The notes beneath the pieces were generated by a model. The model was given only the letters and a program-made list of their open reading frames with translations, searched no databases and was not told where the DNA came from. This document shows, one piece after another, positions 6,997-8,184 of a stretch of 8,184 nucleotides of DNA (the first letter of the stretch is position 1; every line of letters begins with the position of its first letter). Position numbers and translations under genes: made by a program. Source of the stretch: Candidatus Zixiibacteriota bacterium (GTDB taxonomy: Bacteria; Zixibacteria; MSB-5A5; JAABVY01; JAHJOQ01); assembly GCA_030631455.1 (NCBI GenBank), contig DAOVLC010000048.1, forward strand, positions 1 to 8,184, written 5' to 3'.

Positions 6997-7815
6997 ATGG
7001 CAGAAGCATCGCGATCACAGCCAATTGGGATTTTTGATTCCGGTCTCGGGGGATTGACCGTAGCAAAAGAGATATTCCGACTTCTTCCGAACGAGGATGT
7101 CATCTACTTCGGAGATACCGGAAGATACCCGTATGGCCCGCGGTCGAAAGATATCGTTGTCGAGTTCTCGCGACAGAACACCCGATTTCTGCTGGAACAG
7201 GGCGTCAAGATGATCGTCGTGGCATGCAATACCGCCTCGGCACTCGCGCTGTCCGTGATTAAGCAGGATTGCGATGTCGATATGCTTGGAGTAACCAAGC
7301 CGGGAGCGTTGTCAGCGGTCAAGGCAACCAGGAACGGAAAAATCGGTGTGATCGGCACTACCGGCACCATCTCCTCCGACATATATGCAAAAGAGATCGG
7401 AGAGCTTGACTCGAAGATCAAGGTCTTCTCGCTCGCCTGTCCGCTTTTCGTCCATCTGGTAGAGGAGGGTTATCTCAACAAACCGGCTTCAAAGCTTATT
7501 GCCGAAGACTATCTCGCACCGTTTTGCACGAACGGCGTCGATACTCTCGTACTCGGATGTACGCACTACCCGCTGCTGAAAGAGGTTATTCGCGAGGTGC
7601 TCGGAGACAGAGTTGTGCTTATCGATTCCGCTGAGGAGACGGCGCAGACGGTATATCAGCACCTTATGAGCACAAATATCCTGAGGGAGAAAACAACCGA
7701 TGTTCTCCATAAGTTCTATGTCTCGGATCTTCCGGATCGGTTCCATCAGGTTGCCAGGCACTTCCTCGGCGACAAGATCACAAATGTAATCAGGATCGAT
7801 ATTACCAAGTACTGA
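6997..7815 (+). CDS. murI: Glutamate racemase MurI
   Basis: Cofactor-independent racemase converting L-glutamate to D-glutamate for MurD in peptidoglycan precursor synthesis; cytoplasmic. The 272-aa length is typical. Motifs: GIFDSGLGGLTV with D14 and S15 at the active site, GDTGRYPYGPRS at 39-50, VACNTASA with catalytic C77, and VLGCTHYPLL with the second catalytic C188 and H190. The protein is complete with no sign of damage. The ATG lies 6 nt after the amidase TAA and has no clear Shine-Dalgarno, which suggests coupling to the amidase. Its neighbours fit: a peptidoglycan hydrolase upstream and rdgB downstream, a gene order seen near murI in several phyla. Confidence 0.97.
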   Translation: MAEASRSQPIGIFDSGLGGLTVAKEIFRLLPNEDVIYFGDTGRYPYGPRSKDIVVEFSRQNTRFLLEQGVKMIVVACNTASALALSVIKQDCDVDMLGVTKPGALSAVKATRNGKIGVIGTTGTISSDIYAKEIGELDSKIKVFSLACPLFVHLVEEGYLNKPASKLIAEDYLAPFCTNGVDTLVLGCTHYPLLKEVIREVLGDRVVLIDSAEETAQTVYQHLMSTNILREKTTDVLHKFYVSDLPDRFHQVARHFLGDKITNVIRIDITKY

Positions 7816-7818
7816 TAT

Positions 7819-8184
7819 ATGAAGCTTGTCCTTGCCACCAATAATCGGCACAAAATCGAAGAGATAACTGCGATCTTGGAAGGACTCGACGTCGAGATCG
7901 TCACCAAGGACGCATATCCCGACTTCCCCGATGTCGAAGAGACCGGCGCCACGCTTGAAGAGAACGCCGTTCTCAAGGCTGAAGCAATCTACGAATTTAC
8001 AGGGTTGCCCTCAATGGCGGATGACTCCGGTCTCGAAGTCGACGTGCTGGGTGGCATACCGGGAGTCAACTCCGCGCGCTACGCAGGTCCCGGTTGCACA
8101 TTCGCCGACAACAACGCCAGGCTGCTTAAGGCTCTCGATGGTGTACCGGATGAGAAAAGAACCGCGCGTTTCAGATGTGTGATC
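7819..8184 (+). CDS. rdgB: XTP/dITP pyrophosphatase RdgB/HAM1 (3' end beyond right edge)
   Basis: Hydrolyses non-canonical purine triphosphates (XTP, dITP, ITP) to monophosphate and pyrophosphate, keeping them out of DNA and RNA. The first 122 residues are visible and the frame is open at the right edge; family members are about 190-205 aa, so roughly 70-80 residues are missing. Hallmarks: LATNNRHKIEEI (5-16, nucleotide-binding start), EETGATLEENAVLKA with metal-site E41, ADDSGLEVDVLGGIPGVNSARYAG with D68 and D69 (D69 corresponds to the E. coli catalytic aspartate), and ARFRCVI. The ATG is 3 nt after the murI TGA with no Shine-Dalgarno, so translation probably continues from murI by reinitiation. 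Confidence 0.97.
   Translation, partial: MKLVLATNNRHKIEEITAILEGLDVEIVTKDAYPDFPDVEETGATLEENAVLKAEAIYEFTGLPSMADDSGLEVDVLGGIPGVNSARYAGPGCTFADNNARLLKALDGVPDEKRTARFRCVI

Noticed and set aside
1..8184. Defence, mobile or secondary-metabolite system
   Set aside because: Every coding stretch is accounted for by six housekeeping or exported-enzyme genes; no transposase, integrase, direct-repeat array or toxin-antitoxin pair is visible.

Overview
The window is about 8.2 kb of compact bacterial chromosome carrying housekeeping genes. I see no phage, transposon, CRISPR, toxin-antitoxin or defence content. All six genes can be read from family motifs: a secreted M16 zinc peptidase (cut by the left edge), SecA, SmpB, an exported N-acetylmuramoyl-L-alanine amidase, glutamate racemase (MurI) and the RdgB/HAM1 nucleotide pyrophosphatase (cut by the right edge). 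The organism looks like a Gram-negative-type bacterium of the FCB assemblage or a candidate phylum near it (Zixibacteria or a relative is a guess). The reasons are a SecA with a long Bacteroidetes/FCB-like insertion after the DEVD and ISG motifs, a second insertion carrying four cysteines, and an M16 peptidase with a long spacer in its zinc motif. This placement is inference; no 16S or other marker is present.

Layout: the left half is on the minus strand. secA (4568 to 1473) is followed after 144 bp by the M16 peptidase gene (1328 to beyond the left edge), which has its own strong Shine-Dalgarno. The right half is on the plus strand: smpB (5001-5471), the amidase (5506-6990), murI (6997-7815) and rdgB (7819 to beyond the right edge). 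These four are separated by only 34, 6 and 3 nt and are probably one transcript.

The two blocks diverge from a 432-bp intergenic region (4569-5000), the only sizeable non-coding stretch. Its two ends carry the same promoter-like arrangement in opposite orientation (TTTGACTTGC, 21 nt, TATTA), one facing secA and one facing smpB. Its middle holds two perfect or near-perfect hairpins and two adjacent REP-like CCCTTCG...CTCAGG units.

Functionally, the left block concerns export (the SecA motor) and an exported peptidase. The right block links ribosome rescue (SmpB) with peptidoglycan turnover (amidase), D-glutamate supply for peptidoglycan (MurI) and nucleotide-pool cleaning (RdgB). Nothing here amounts to a clear new system. 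The points most worth checking are the shared promoter module, the possibly leaderless smpB start, the Cys4 insertion in SecA and the repeat cluster between secA and smpB.
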